Source: Methanosarcina sp. (GTDB taxonomy: Archaea > Halobacteriota > Methanosarcinia > Methanosarcinales > Methanosarcinaceae). From it: a stretch of DNA of 13,477 nucleotides. Every line of letters begins with the position of its first letter. Position 1 is the first letter of the stretch. The stretch spans positions 1 to 13,477 of the forward strand of contig JAMXLQ010000278.1 in the NCBI GenBank assembly GCA_024280975.1, in the 5' to 3' direction. Under the pieces are notes generated by a model. That model was not told the DNA's origin. It saw nothing but the letters and a program-made list of their open reading frames with translations, and ran no database searches. Positions 1-6,642 of this stretch are shown here, one piece after another. A program made the translations under genes and the position numbers.

Positions 1-1397
1 ATTCTGAAATTTGCCCTAAATGCGGTAGAAAGCCAACTTCCGTTGAGAATATCAAACTGGATTTCCGTTCTATATACAAGCAGGCCTTTGAAAATGTAGG
101 TGAAAGGGAAAAAATGGACCTTATCAAAGGCGTAAAACGGCTCATGAACGGGCAGATGACTCCCGAACCCCTGGAAAAAGGGATCTTGAGGGCAAAACAT
201 GATGTTTACATTTTTAAGGATGGAACTGTACGTTATGATATGTCAGATATTCCTCTTACACATATCAGGGCTGATGAAATTGGGATAACAGCAGCGAAAC
301 TTCGGGAACTAGGTTATGTGGAGGATATCTATGGAAAACCTCTTGAAAGAGATGACCAAGTTGTCTGCTTGAAGGTCCAGGACCTTGTAATCTCTTATGA
401 TGGGGGAAAATACATGTTGCGTACGGCAAAGTATGTGGATGACTTACTTGTGAAATACTATGAGGTTGAACCCTATTACAATGCCGAAACAATCCAGGAT
501 CTGGTAGGCGTACTGCTCATAGGGCTTGCTCCACATACTTCTGCAGGGGTGCTCGGGCGCTTGATAGGGTTCACTAAAGCTTCAGTTGGCTATGCTCATC
601 CTTTCTTTCATGCGTCAAAACGCAGGAACTGCGATGGAGACGAAGACTGCATAATGCTTCTAATGGATGGAATCCTTAATTTTTCCAGATCTTATCTCCC
701 AGATAAAAGAGGTGGGAAAATGGATGCTCCTCTTGTGCTTACTACTAGGATCGATCCCAAGGAAGTAGACAAGGAGGCGCATAATATAGATGTGCCTGCA
801 AGATATCCTCTGGCTTTTTACAAGGCTACCCAGGAGATCAAAAATCCGACAGAGCTTGAAGATGTTATGGATCTGGTAAGTAGCCGACTTGGAACGCCGG
901 AGCAATACGAGCATTTTATGTTTACACATGATACGACGGATATTGCTGCAGGCCCACTTAATTCTTCATATAAGACTCTTGGAAGCATGATTGAGAAAAT
1001 GGAAGCTCAGCTTTCCCTTGCTAATAAAATAAGGGCTGTGGATGCTCCAGATGTGGCTGAAAGAGTGCTTAAGTCTCATTTTCTTCCTGATCTTCTCGGA
1101 AATCTCCGGTCCTTTTCCAGGCAGAGGATGCGCTGCATAAAGTGCGGAGAGAAATTCAGGCGCCCTCCGCTAACTGGGGCTTGTCCTAAATGCGGAGGTA
1201 ATGTGGTGTTGACTGTACACGAAGGAGCTGTCCGCAAATATCTTGAGGTTTCAAAAGAAATCGGGGAAAGGTACGGAGTTTCTAGTTACACCCGACAGAG
1301 AATCGAACTTCTGGATAAGGATATTTGTTCTCTATTCGAAAATCATAGGGTTAAACAACTGGGACTTTCAGATTTCATGTCTGGGTCTGCGCGCTGA
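1..1397 (+). CDS. polC: DNA polymerase II (PolD) large subunit DP2, C-terminal part (5' truncated)
   Basis: This is the catalytic large subunit of the archaeal replicative polymerase PolD, which works with the small exonuclease subunit DP1. The reading frame is open from base 3, so the gene begins outside the window; the ATG at 114 is internal. A Cys-Pro-Lys-Cys zinc-knuckle half lies near the left edge. The DP2 signature Asn-Cys-Asp-Gly-Asp-Glu-Asp is encoded at 627-647, and its aspartates (codons 633 and 639) are the family's essential catalytic acids. A second zinc motif, CIKCGEKF followed by CPKCGG, is encoded at about 1135-1200. The last residues, QLGLSDFM (codons from 1356), fit a PCNA-interacting PIP box (Q-x-x-L-x-x-F-M), consistent with clamp binding in this family. 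No intein is visible in the part seen. The gene ends with TGA and converges on mmp10. Identification is by family motifs. Confidence 0.95.
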   Translation, partial: SEICPKCGRKPTSVENIKLDFRSIYKQAFENVGEREKMDLIKGVKRLMNGQMTPEPLEKGILRAKHDVYIFKDGTVRYDMSDIPLTHIRADEIGITAAKLRELGYVEDIYGKPLERDDQVVCLKVQDLVISYDGGKYMLRTAKYVDDLLVKYYEVEPYYNAETIQDLVGVLLIGLAPHTSAGVLGRLIGFTKASVGYAHPFFHASKRRNCDGDEDCIMLLMDGILNFSRSYLPDKRGGKMDAPLVLTTRIDPKEVDKEAHNIDVPARYPLAFYKATQEIKNPTELEDVMDLVSSRLGTPEQYEHFMFTHDTTDIAAGPLNSSYKTLGSMIEKMEAQLSLANKIRAVDAPDVAERVLKSHFLPDLLGNLRSFSRQRMRCIKCGEKFRRPPLTGACPKCGGNVVLTVHEGAVRKYLEVSKEIGERYGVSSYTRQRIELLDKDICSLFENHRVKQLGLSDFMSGSAR

Positions 1398-1758
1398 GAA
1401 TGAATGAAAGGAGATTTTAACACTCAAATTAGTTAATCTAATGAACTATAAAGGAGGCAGGGCAGTTTGAGAGCTCAAAAATACAGAAGCATTTATTAAT
1501 TAGTTCTCTAATTTTGCTACCCATCTTTTACTTTTCCTTCTCAATAGAAACTTTTCTTATGTCTTGATTGTTCCTTACAGGGAGAAAATCCACCATCTCA
1601 GAGCTAACAATTACCTGTCTATTTTTTATGCAATTATATAATTGTCTAGTTATTTATATATTGTCTGTTTGATTATCTGTATTCCTCACTCAATTCATTT
1701 TTTTACGCTATGGTGTTTTTCTTCTCGAATTCGAGTTGGGGTTTTGATTATAACCTAT
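1398..1758. other. Convergent intergenic region, AT-rich, no gene seen
   Basis: This is the gap between the 3' ends of polC (+) and mmp10 (-). I see no credible coding region or RNA gene. Small dyads are present: TTTGA/TCAAA around 1466-1479; AATTAG/CTAATT at 1498-1513, followed by a pyrimidine-rich stretch that could help end polC transcripts; the 12-base palindrome CTCGAATTCGAG at 1724-1735; and ACCTAT/ATAGGT at 1753-1771, which overlaps the mmp10 stop codon. TGTCT occurs three times in AT-rich context (1616, 1643, 1662). None of these is strong enough to call a specific regulatory element. Confidence 0.5.
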
Positions 1759-2994
1759 TTATTCTATAGGTAACCCAAGGGAATTAATCTGTCCTATAAG
1801 TTCAGTAAAGTTTCCAATTTCCAGTTCCAGAACCTCTTCGCTTTTCATGCCTATTGACATTTCACCGTCTACAGAAAGACTTTCTGGACCCCTGCGAACG
1901 AGCCTGTTAACGCCATCTCTTTTAAGTGCTTCTTTAACTTCCATATCATGTACAAAGGCTCTTCCGGGAATAAAAACAGTCTCGCTTACTTCAGAGAGAT
2001 CCAGCTTTTTGAAGTCTTCTATTGTAACGAGGCACCCAATGTCTTTTTCCAGAGAAACAACATTTACAGAACCTCCAAGGGTCTCAAAGATTTCTCTCAG
2101 CCTTGGGGCTGCTATCTGGCCTGTAATGATGGTGGCTTTTTTTGTGATTCTCGGAAGTTTTTCCAGGGCTTGGGGAACATTCCGGATTGCAAAAGGAGAA
2201 CCAATTAGGGGATCTTCAAGCGGGGTTCCTGTGATCCTCATAGAGGGATACTTTGCTGCAGAGCTGCGCACTACCTCTGTGAATTCTTCAACGGTATGTG
2301 GGATTATGCCCTGAATAATAGGGGCGTTGTTCAGGATAAGTCCGTTTTCCGGAAAGTTTGCAAATCGCATTAGGATAGCTCCTTTTGCACCCATAGTTTC
2401 CAGGTCGCTGAGGGTTCTATCAAGAATTTCTCCATCGTTCACTCCTGGAATGAGTACAATCGCCCCGTATACGTCACAGTGAGCACAGAAGTCCTGAAGA
2501 ACCTGTAAAGAAGCTTCGGGTTCTGGGTCTTTCATATACTCAGCTCTTAGAACCGGATCAGTTGCAAAAACTGTAAAACTTACCTCTTTAACTCCGTGAT
2601 CGATATAGAAAGAAGCATCATCAGGCTTGCTGAAACCTTTTCCACTGGTGTACCCCAGATGTATAGGAGTTTTGAATTGAGACAAGAATTCGACGAGCAT
2701 TTTCAACTCTGGGTAACAGCTTAAATCGCCTCCTCCACTAATTGTGAATTTTTTTATATCCCCACTTGCGAAATAGAGTTTTCTAGCAGTTTCCTCCAGT
2801 ACCATTTGGAGGGGTTTGAAACCTGAGTATGATTCTTTTACACTGCGAGTGCAATAGTCGCATCCTTTTTTGAAAGGAAGACAATATTTGCAGCCTAAAG
2901 GTTGAATGTCTCTGACTTTTTTAAAATAACAATATTTGCAAAAGCCTCTACAATCTACCCCTGGATTTCCACCTACGTCGACAGTTACTTCCAT
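1759..2994 (-). CDS. mmp10: Methanogenesis marker protein 10, radical SAM methyltransferase for McrA arginine
   Basis: Mmp10 (MamA) is a cobalamin-dependent radical SAM enzyme that installs 5-C-(S)-methylarginine in McrA. The target Arg285 is present in the McrA encoded here. The 411-residue protein has the radical SAM cluster motif C-x3-C-x2-C at Cys15, Cys19 and Cys22, followed directly by Tyr23. Four more cysteines (35, 38, 45, 48) form two C-x2-C pairs, as in a rubredoxin-like metal site. A Ser-Gly-Gly-Gly-Asp segment at about residue 86 matches the SAM-binding GGE-type motif of the superfamily. The C-terminal third carries no motif I could name. The ATG start is preceded by no good Shine-Dalgarno sequence; a promoter-like box 27-42 bases upstream suggests a leaderless or short-leader transcript. 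The gene is divergent from the mcr operon, next to its substrate gene. Function rests on family recognition plus context. Confidence 0.93.
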   Translation of the reverse strand: MEVTVDVGGNPGVDCRGFCKYCYFKKVRDIQPLGCKYCLPFKKGCDYCTRSVKESYSGFKPLQMVLEETARKLYFASGDIKKFTISGGGDLSCYPELKMLVEFLSQFKTPIHLGYTSGKGFSKPDDASFYIDHGVKEVSFTVFATDPVLRAEYMKDPEPEASLQVLQDFCAHCDVYGAIVLIPGVNDGEILDRTLSDLETMGAKGAILMRFANFPENGLILNNAPIIQGIIPHTVEEFTEVVRSSAAKYPSMRITGTPLEDPLIGSPFAIRNVPQALEKLPRITKKATIITGQIAAPRLREIFETLGGSVNVVSLEKDIGCLVTIEDFKKLDLSEVSETVFIPGRAFVHDMEVKEALKRDGVNRLVRRGPESLSVDGEMSIGMKSEEVLELEIGNFTELIGQINSLGLPIE

Positions 2995-3006
2995 ATTAAA
3001 TTTTCG

Positions 3007-3068
3007 TATTACTAAGATATTACTAAATCTTTTTGGTATGACTCTAAAGCAACAAAATATCTTACTAA
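3007..3068. repeat. Repeated TTACTAA elements at the mmp10 promoter
   Basis: TATTACTAA occurs at 3007-3015 and again at 3018-3026, exactly 11 bases apart, about one helical turn. A third TTACTAA lies at 3062-3068. The first two overlap or abut the candidate mmp10 TATA box and predicted start. Same-face repeats at a promoter are typical of a regulator binding site, but AT-rich archaeal DNA can produce such repeats by chance. Confidence 0.4.
3021..3036 (-). promoter_or_regulatory. Candidate mmp10 promoter (BRE plus TATA box)
   Basis: Read on the - strand this is CCAAAAAGATTTAGTA, an A-rich BRE-like stretch followed by a TATA-like element. Transcription would begin about 25 bases downstream, near base 3000. 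That is almost at the mmp10 ATG (2994) and fits the lack of a ribosome binding site. It shares AAAAGATTTA with the candidate mcr promoter. Inference only; no start site is known from the sequence. Confidence 0.4.
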
Positions 3069-3137
3069 AAATATTAATACGATTTTCTTTTTACCTTAAA
3101 AAAATTTTTTTCCATGTGATCTCGTTTATTTTCGATG

Positions 3138-3157
3138 ACTTTAAGCAACGTTAAAGT
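3138..3157. promoter_or_regulatory. Perfect inverted repeat in the mmp10-mcr divergent region
   Basis: ACTTTAA (3138-3144) and TTAAAGT (3151-3157) form a perfect 7-base dyad around a 6-base spacer. It sits between the two divergent promoters, about 110 bases upstream of the candidate mcr TATA box. No T-run or coding context suggests a terminator, so an operator for a dimeric regulator is the likeliest reading. A second, upstream TATA-like run (TTTTATATAA, 3181-3190) lies just beyond it. Confidence 0.35.
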
Positions 3158-3262
3158 TCTACTTCTCTATTGATATCGTTTTTTATATAATCCCACAAAA
3201 ATAGATTTCATATTAATAAAATCCATTTTAAAAAAATGCATGAATTCACCGAGCGGAGAACA

Positions 3263-3277
3263 CAAAAGATTTAAGTA
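3263..3277 (+). promoter_or_regulatory. Candidate mcr operon promoter (BRE plus TATA box)
   Basis: CAAAAGATTTAAGTA combines an A-rich BRE-like stretch with a TATA-like box centred near 3273. The predicted transcription start, about 25 bases downstream, falls at 3296-3300, exactly where the foldable leader begins. The run TTTTATATAA at 3181-3190 is a closer match to a canonical TATA box and is the main alternative; it would give a leader roughly 90 bases longer. Confidence 0.45.
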
Positions 3278-3297
3278 CCTTCCAAACGAATGAGATT

Positions 3298-3412
3298 TCA
3301 TTGGGAAAGTGGACACTTAAAAACGACGCGGTACTTGATTTATTGAGTGCAAAAGCACTTGAGTAGGTGACCAGTCCCAAAATGACTTTAATAAATTAAG
3401 GAGGAAATTAAA
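3298..3412 (+). promoter_or_regulatory. Structured 5' leader of the mcr operon
   Basis: The stretch before mcrB can fold as a closed domain. TTGGGA (3301-3306) pairs with TCCCAA (3375-3380), and TCA (3298-3300) can extend the stem with TGA (3383-3385). Inside, AGTGC (3346-3350) and GCACT (3355-3359) form a perfect hairpin with an AAAA loop, and TACT (3332-3335) can pair with AGTA (3362-3365). A strong ribosome binding site, AAGGAGGA (3398-3405), lies just outside the fold, 7 bases before the GTG start. Possible roles are mRNA stability or control of translation. No known riboswitch class was recognised. Confidence 0.45.
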
Positions 3413-4717
3413 GTGTCTGACACAGTAGACATCTACGACGACAGAGGAAAACTGCTCGAGAGCAATGTCGACATTATGAGCCTTGCTCCAACAAGAAACG
3501 CAGCAATTAAAAAGATTATCATGGACACCAAGAGGTCTGTTGCAGTCTCCCTCGCAGGTATTCAGGGTGCACTTGCCAGCGGTAAGATGGGCGGTAAGGG
3601 CCGTCAGATCTTAGGCCGTGGACTTAACTACGACATTGTAGGCAATGCTGATGCAATTGCAGAAAAAGTTAAAGAATTCGTCCAGGTCGATAAAGGCGAC
3701 GACACCAACGTCATCAAAGTCAAGGGCGGAAAGAGCCTTTTGATCCAGTCCCCACATTCTAGGATGATTGCAGGTGCCGACTTCATGTCCGCAACTACGG
3801 TTGGTGCAGCAGCAATCACCCAGACTATTATGGACATGTTCGGAACTGACCCATATGATGCCCCCATCGTGAAAGCCGCTGTCTGGGGAAGCTACCCGCA
3901 GACAATGGACCTCATGGGTGGTCAGGTTCAGAGCATTCTCAGTATCCCCCAGAACAACGAAGGTCTCGGCTTCTCTCTCAGAAATATTATGGCCAATCAC
4001 GTTGCAGCAATTGCCAACAGGAATGCAATGAACGCGTCAGCTCTCTCTTCTATCTACGAGCAGGCTGGTATCTTTGAGATGGGTGGAGCAGTCGGTATGT
4101 TCGAGAGGCATCAGCTCCTCGGGCTTGCATACCAGGGTCTCAACGCCGACAACCTCTTATATGACATTGTAAAGGAAAACGGTAAGAACGGCACCATTGG
4201 AACCGTTATCGATTCCGTTGTCCGCAGGGCAATTGAAGCAGGCATTATTTCCGTTGATAAGACCGCTCCCTCTGGATACAAGTTCTATAAGGCAAACGAC
4301 GTTCCAAAGTGGAACGCTTGTGCAGCAGTCGGTACCCTTGCAGCCACTCTTGTAAACTGTGGTGCAGGCCGTGCAGCTCAGAACGTTTCCTCAACACTTC
4401 TTTACTTCAACGATATCCTTGAGAAGGAAACCGGTCTCCCAGGATGCGACTATGGTAAAGTAGAAGGTACCGCAGTAGGGTTCTCATTCTTCAGCCACTC
4501 CATTTATGGTGGCGGTGGGCCTGGTGTCTTCAACGGTAACCACGTAGTTACCAGACACTCCAGAGGATTCGCAATCCCCTGCGTATGCGCAGCAGTCGCT
4601 CTTGATGCAGGTACCCAGATGTTCACAATCGAATCAACATCCGGCCTGATTGGTGACGTATTTGGTGGAATTAAGGAATTCCGCGAGCCAATTAAGGCAG
4701 TTGCAGGAGCGCTCTAA
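3413..4717 (+). CDS. mcrB: Methyl-coenzyme M reductase, beta subunit
   Basis: This is the beta subunit of the (alpha beta gamma)2 enzyme that makes methane from methyl-CoM and coenzyme B with nickel cofactor F430. The 434-residue protein matches McrB along its whole length. The GGGGPG-containing active-site segment is present: Phe359 and Tyr365 have the six-residue spacing of the family's PheB361 and TyrB367, which line the substrate channel. The start is GTG, chosen because AAGGAGGA lies 7 bases upstream and the N-terminus matches Methanosarcina McrB (MSDTVDIYDD). It is the first gene of mcrBDCGA, followed after 24 bases by mcrD. Codons strongly favour C-ending synonyms, as expected for one of the most abundant proteins in the cell, unlike the AT-rich mcmA downstream. 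The gene ends with TAA. Confidence 0.98.
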   Translation: MSDTVDIYDDRGKLLESNVDIMSLAPTRNAAIKKIIMDTKRSVAVSLAGIQGALASGKMGGKGRQILGRGLNYDIVGNADAIAEKVKEFVQVDKGDDTNVIKVKGGKSLLIQSPHSRMIAGADFMSATTVGAAAITQTIMDMFGTDPYDAPIVKAAVWGSYPQTMDLMGGQVQSILSIPQNNEGLGFSLRNIMANHVAAIANRNAMNASALSSIYEQAGIFEMGGAVGMFERHQLLGLAYQGLNADNLLYDIVKENGKNGTIGTVIDSVVRRAIEAGIISVDKTAPSGYKFYKANDVPKWNACAAVGTLAATLVNCGAGRAAQNVSSTLLYFNDILEKETGLPGCDYGKVEGTAVGFSFFSHSIYGGGGPGVFNGNHVVTRHSRGFAIPCVCAAVALDAGTQMFTIESTSGLIGDVFGGIKEFREPIKAVAGAL

Positions 4718-4741
4718 ACATATAACTCAAAAGGTCTAACG

Positions 4742-5257
4742 ATGTCAGACTCTGCTTCAAATACAGAAGATTCTATCCAAATCGAAATCTTTCCCAGTAG
4801 AATCCTGTCCCCTGAAACAGCTCAGAAGCTCATGGCTGAAATCTACAAGGTGGACGGGGTAATCCGCGTCATGGTGCAGGGCAACCGGCTGCCTGAGAAG
4901 GTAGGTGCCGGGCCCGGCACCGGGGAAAAAGTGGAACATCCACTGAGAAAGCCTATCCAGATTGGAGATCAGGTTATTGAATTGAAGATCTGTGTCGGCA
5001 GGATCAGGGTTGAACTTTCAAACGCCGAAGCTAAAGAAAAGATCAGGGAAGTATGCGAAAAATTGCTCCCCTTTCCCTTCGAATTCAGGGAAGGACATTT
5101 CTTCAGGAAAAAGCCTACTGTAACTGACTATGCCAAACTTGGTCCAGAAGCAGATTCTCGGTTGCTTGGTATGGTAGACCCTAAAGCCAAGACCAATCAG
5201 CTCGTCTTTATTGAGATACAAGAGGAGCAAGAAGAGAAAAAGGATAAAGATGAGTGA
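4742..5257 (+). CDS. mcrD: Methyl-coenzyme M reductase operon protein D
   Basis: McrD is a small accessory protein encoded in mcr operons but not part of the crystallised holoenzyme. It associates with MCR and is thought to help assembly or cofactor loading. The 171-residue product matches the family in its N-terminal half (IEIFPSRILSPETAQK) and in the conserved LPFPFEFREGHFFRKKPTVTDY segment (about residues 113-134). A Gly/Pro-rich linker (GAGPGTG, about residue 56) follows the first beta-rich block, and the tail is highly charged with Glu and Lys. The ATG lies 24 bases after mcrB; the upstream AAAAGG is a weak ribosome binding site, so some coupling to mcrB translation is likely. It ends with TGA, 6 bases before mcrC and in the same frame. 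Confidence 0.95.
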   Translation: MSDSASNTEDSIQIEIFPSRILSPETAQKLMAEIYKVDGVIRVMVQGNRLPEKVGAGPGTGEKVEHPLRKPIQIGDQVIELKICVGRIRVELSNAEAKEKIREVCEKLLPFPFEFREGHFFRKKPTVTDYAKLGPEADSRLLGMVDPKAKTNQLVFIEIQEEQEEKKDKDE

Positions 5258-5263
5258 AAAAGT

Positions 5264-5884
5264 ATGATGATCGATCGGGAAACCCAGGTGGTTGACTGCC
5301 GATGCGGTGCGGGACTTGGCAGAGGAGGAGGGCTTGCCCAGCGTGGTACTCTCTCGGAAGCCGGCCGTGCTGAGGTTGTAGCTATTGCCATGAGTCCCGG
5401 CCAGAGACATATCACAAAACCGGTATGTGAGATCACATACGGCATGAGGAAGGAAAACATTCAGGTCAGTGTGCTGGTACTCTATTCAGGTTCCGGAATT
5501 CCCGAATCAGGTATGAGAACCGGATCTTTTGTACTGAGTCCGGTAGAAGTCGCACAGATTGAAATGCACAAGCTGGCCGTTATTCACCTCGGAAATATCA
5601 AGGACCATGTGGTTAGAAAGGCCAGGGAAATCCTGAGCCAGGCCGATATCCCGGCGATTGTAGTCAGCCAGATCCCGGTAGATTTTGAGGATTTTGCAGA
5701 GGCAGGGATAAAGACGAGATTAGTGATGCCAAGGGATGAGAATATTCGTACAAAAGGAATCGTGATGGATATGGTAAGTGGAGTTACACGCGGTGACTCC
5801 TGCCCCAGGGATAAGCTAAATTTAATCGTTAAATACGTCAAGACTACATTAGACCAGTTAGAAGATCATAAAGGAGTTGCATGA
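5264..5884 (+). CDS. mcrC: Methyl-coenzyme M reductase operon protein C
   Basis: McrC is the second accessory protein of the operon. In other methanogens it has been found in the complex that reductively activates F430 in MCR to Ni(I). The 206-residue protein has the family's glycine-rich N-terminus (VDCRCGAGLGRGGGLAQRG) with two close cysteines, then SPGQRHITKPVCEITYG and HLGNIKDHVVRKAREIL. Two consecutive ATGs (5264 and 5267) could start it; the first is used here. No clear Shine-Dalgarno sequence is present, and with only 6 bases after the mcrD stop the gene is probably translated by coupling. Its stop (5882-5884) lies one base before the mcrG start. An internal AAGGAG near its 3' end (5871-5876) serves mcrG. 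Confidence 0.95.
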   Translation: MMIDRETQVVDCRCGAGLGRGGGLAQRGTLSEAGRAEVVAIAMSPGQRHITKPVCEITYGMRKENIQVSVLVLYSGSGIPESGMRTGSFVLSPVEVAQIEMHKLAVIHLGNIKDHVVRKAREILSQADIPAIVVSQIPVDFEDFAEAGIKTRLVMPRDENIRTKGIVMDMVSGVTRGDSCPRDKLNLIVKYVKTTLDQLEDHKGVA

Positions 5885-5885
5885 G

Positions 5886-6632
5886 ATGGCTTACACAAGA
5901 CAATTTTATCCAGGCGCAACATCTGTCGCCGCTAACAGAAGAAAACACATGTCTGGAAAACTTGAGAAACTCAGGGAAATTTCAGACGAAGATTTAACCG
6001 CAGTTCTCGGGCACCGCGCCCCAGGAAGCGACTATCCAAGCACCCACCCACCACTCGCAGAGATGGGAGAGCCTGCATGCTCGACCCGTGAAAACGTTGC
6101 AGCTACACCCGGTGCAGCAGCAGGAGACAGAGTAAGGTACATTCAGTTTGCTGACTCAATGTACAACGCGCCTGCAACCCCATATTTCAGATCCTACTTT
6201 GCAGCAATCAACTTCAGAGGTGTAGACCCAGGTACCCTTTCCGGCCGTCAGATCGTTGAAGCCCGTGAAAGGGATATGGAAAAGTGCGCAAAGGTTCAGA
6301 TGGAAACCGAAATCACTGACCATGCACTCGCAGGTGTGCGTGGTGCAACTGTGCACGGTCACTCTGTCCGTCTCCAGGAAGACGGTGTAATGTTCGACAT
6401 GCTCGACAGGAGAAGACTTGAAGGCGGCAGCATCATAATGGACAAGGACCAGGTTGCAATCCCACTCGACAGGAAGGTAAACCTCGGCAAGCCCATGTCC
6501 AGTGAGGAAGCCGCAAAGAGAACCACAATTTACCGTGTGGACAATGTAGCCTTCAGGGACGATGCAGAAGTCGTTGAATGGGTACACAGGATATTCGATC
6601 AGAGGACAAAATTCGGTTTCCAGCCGAAATGA
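5886..6632 (+). CDS. mcrG: Methyl-coenzyme M reductase, gamma subunit
   Basis: This is the gamma subunit of MCR, which contributes to the coenzyme M and F430 pocket. The ATG at 5886 is preferred over the in-frame TTG at 5877 because AAGGAG (5871-5876) is 9 bases upstream and the resulting N-terminus, MAYTRQFYPG, is that of Methanosarcina McrG. The product is 248 residues, the usual length. The LSGRQIVEARERD segment carries Arg121, which should correspond to the coenzyme M-contacting arginine (gamma Arg120) of the Methanothermobacter enzyme. The gene begins one base after mcrC stops and its own TGA (6630-6632) overlaps the ribosome binding site of mcrA, indicating tight coupling. Strong C-ending codon bias matches mcrA and mcrB. 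Confidence 0.98.
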   Translation: MAYTRQFYPGATSVAANRRKHMSGKLEKLREISDEDLTAVLGHRAPGSDYPSTHPPLAEMGEPACSTRENVAATPGAAAGDRVRYIQFADSMYNAPATPYFRSYFAAINFRGVDPGTLSGRQIVEARERDMEKCAKVQMETEITDHALAGVRGATVHGHSVRLQEDGVMFDMLDRRRLEGGSIIMDKDQVAIPLDRKVNLGKPMSSEEAAKRTTIYRVDNVAFRDDAEVVEWVHRIFDQRTKFGFQPK

Positions 6633-6642
6633 GGTGACCACA

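Noticed and set aside
1724..1735. CTCGAATTCGAG palindrome as a terminator
   Set aside because: The hairpin stem would be only four pairs and no T-run follows on the mmp10 strand. It may be chance.
3098..3111. A7T7 tract in the mmp10-mcr region as a specific site
   Set aside because: It may bend DNA, but in such AT-rich intergenic sequence it is not distinctive enough to call.
3611..4000. Antisense ORFs in mcrB, and similar ones opposite polC, mcrD, mcrC, mcrG and aroA
   Set aside because: No family resemblance or start signals; they mirror the real genes on the other strand.
6562..6642. Upstream start for mcrA inside mcrG
   Set aside because: It would add 27 residues foreign to McrA. The ATG at 6643 has a ribosome binding site and gives the exact 570-residue family length.
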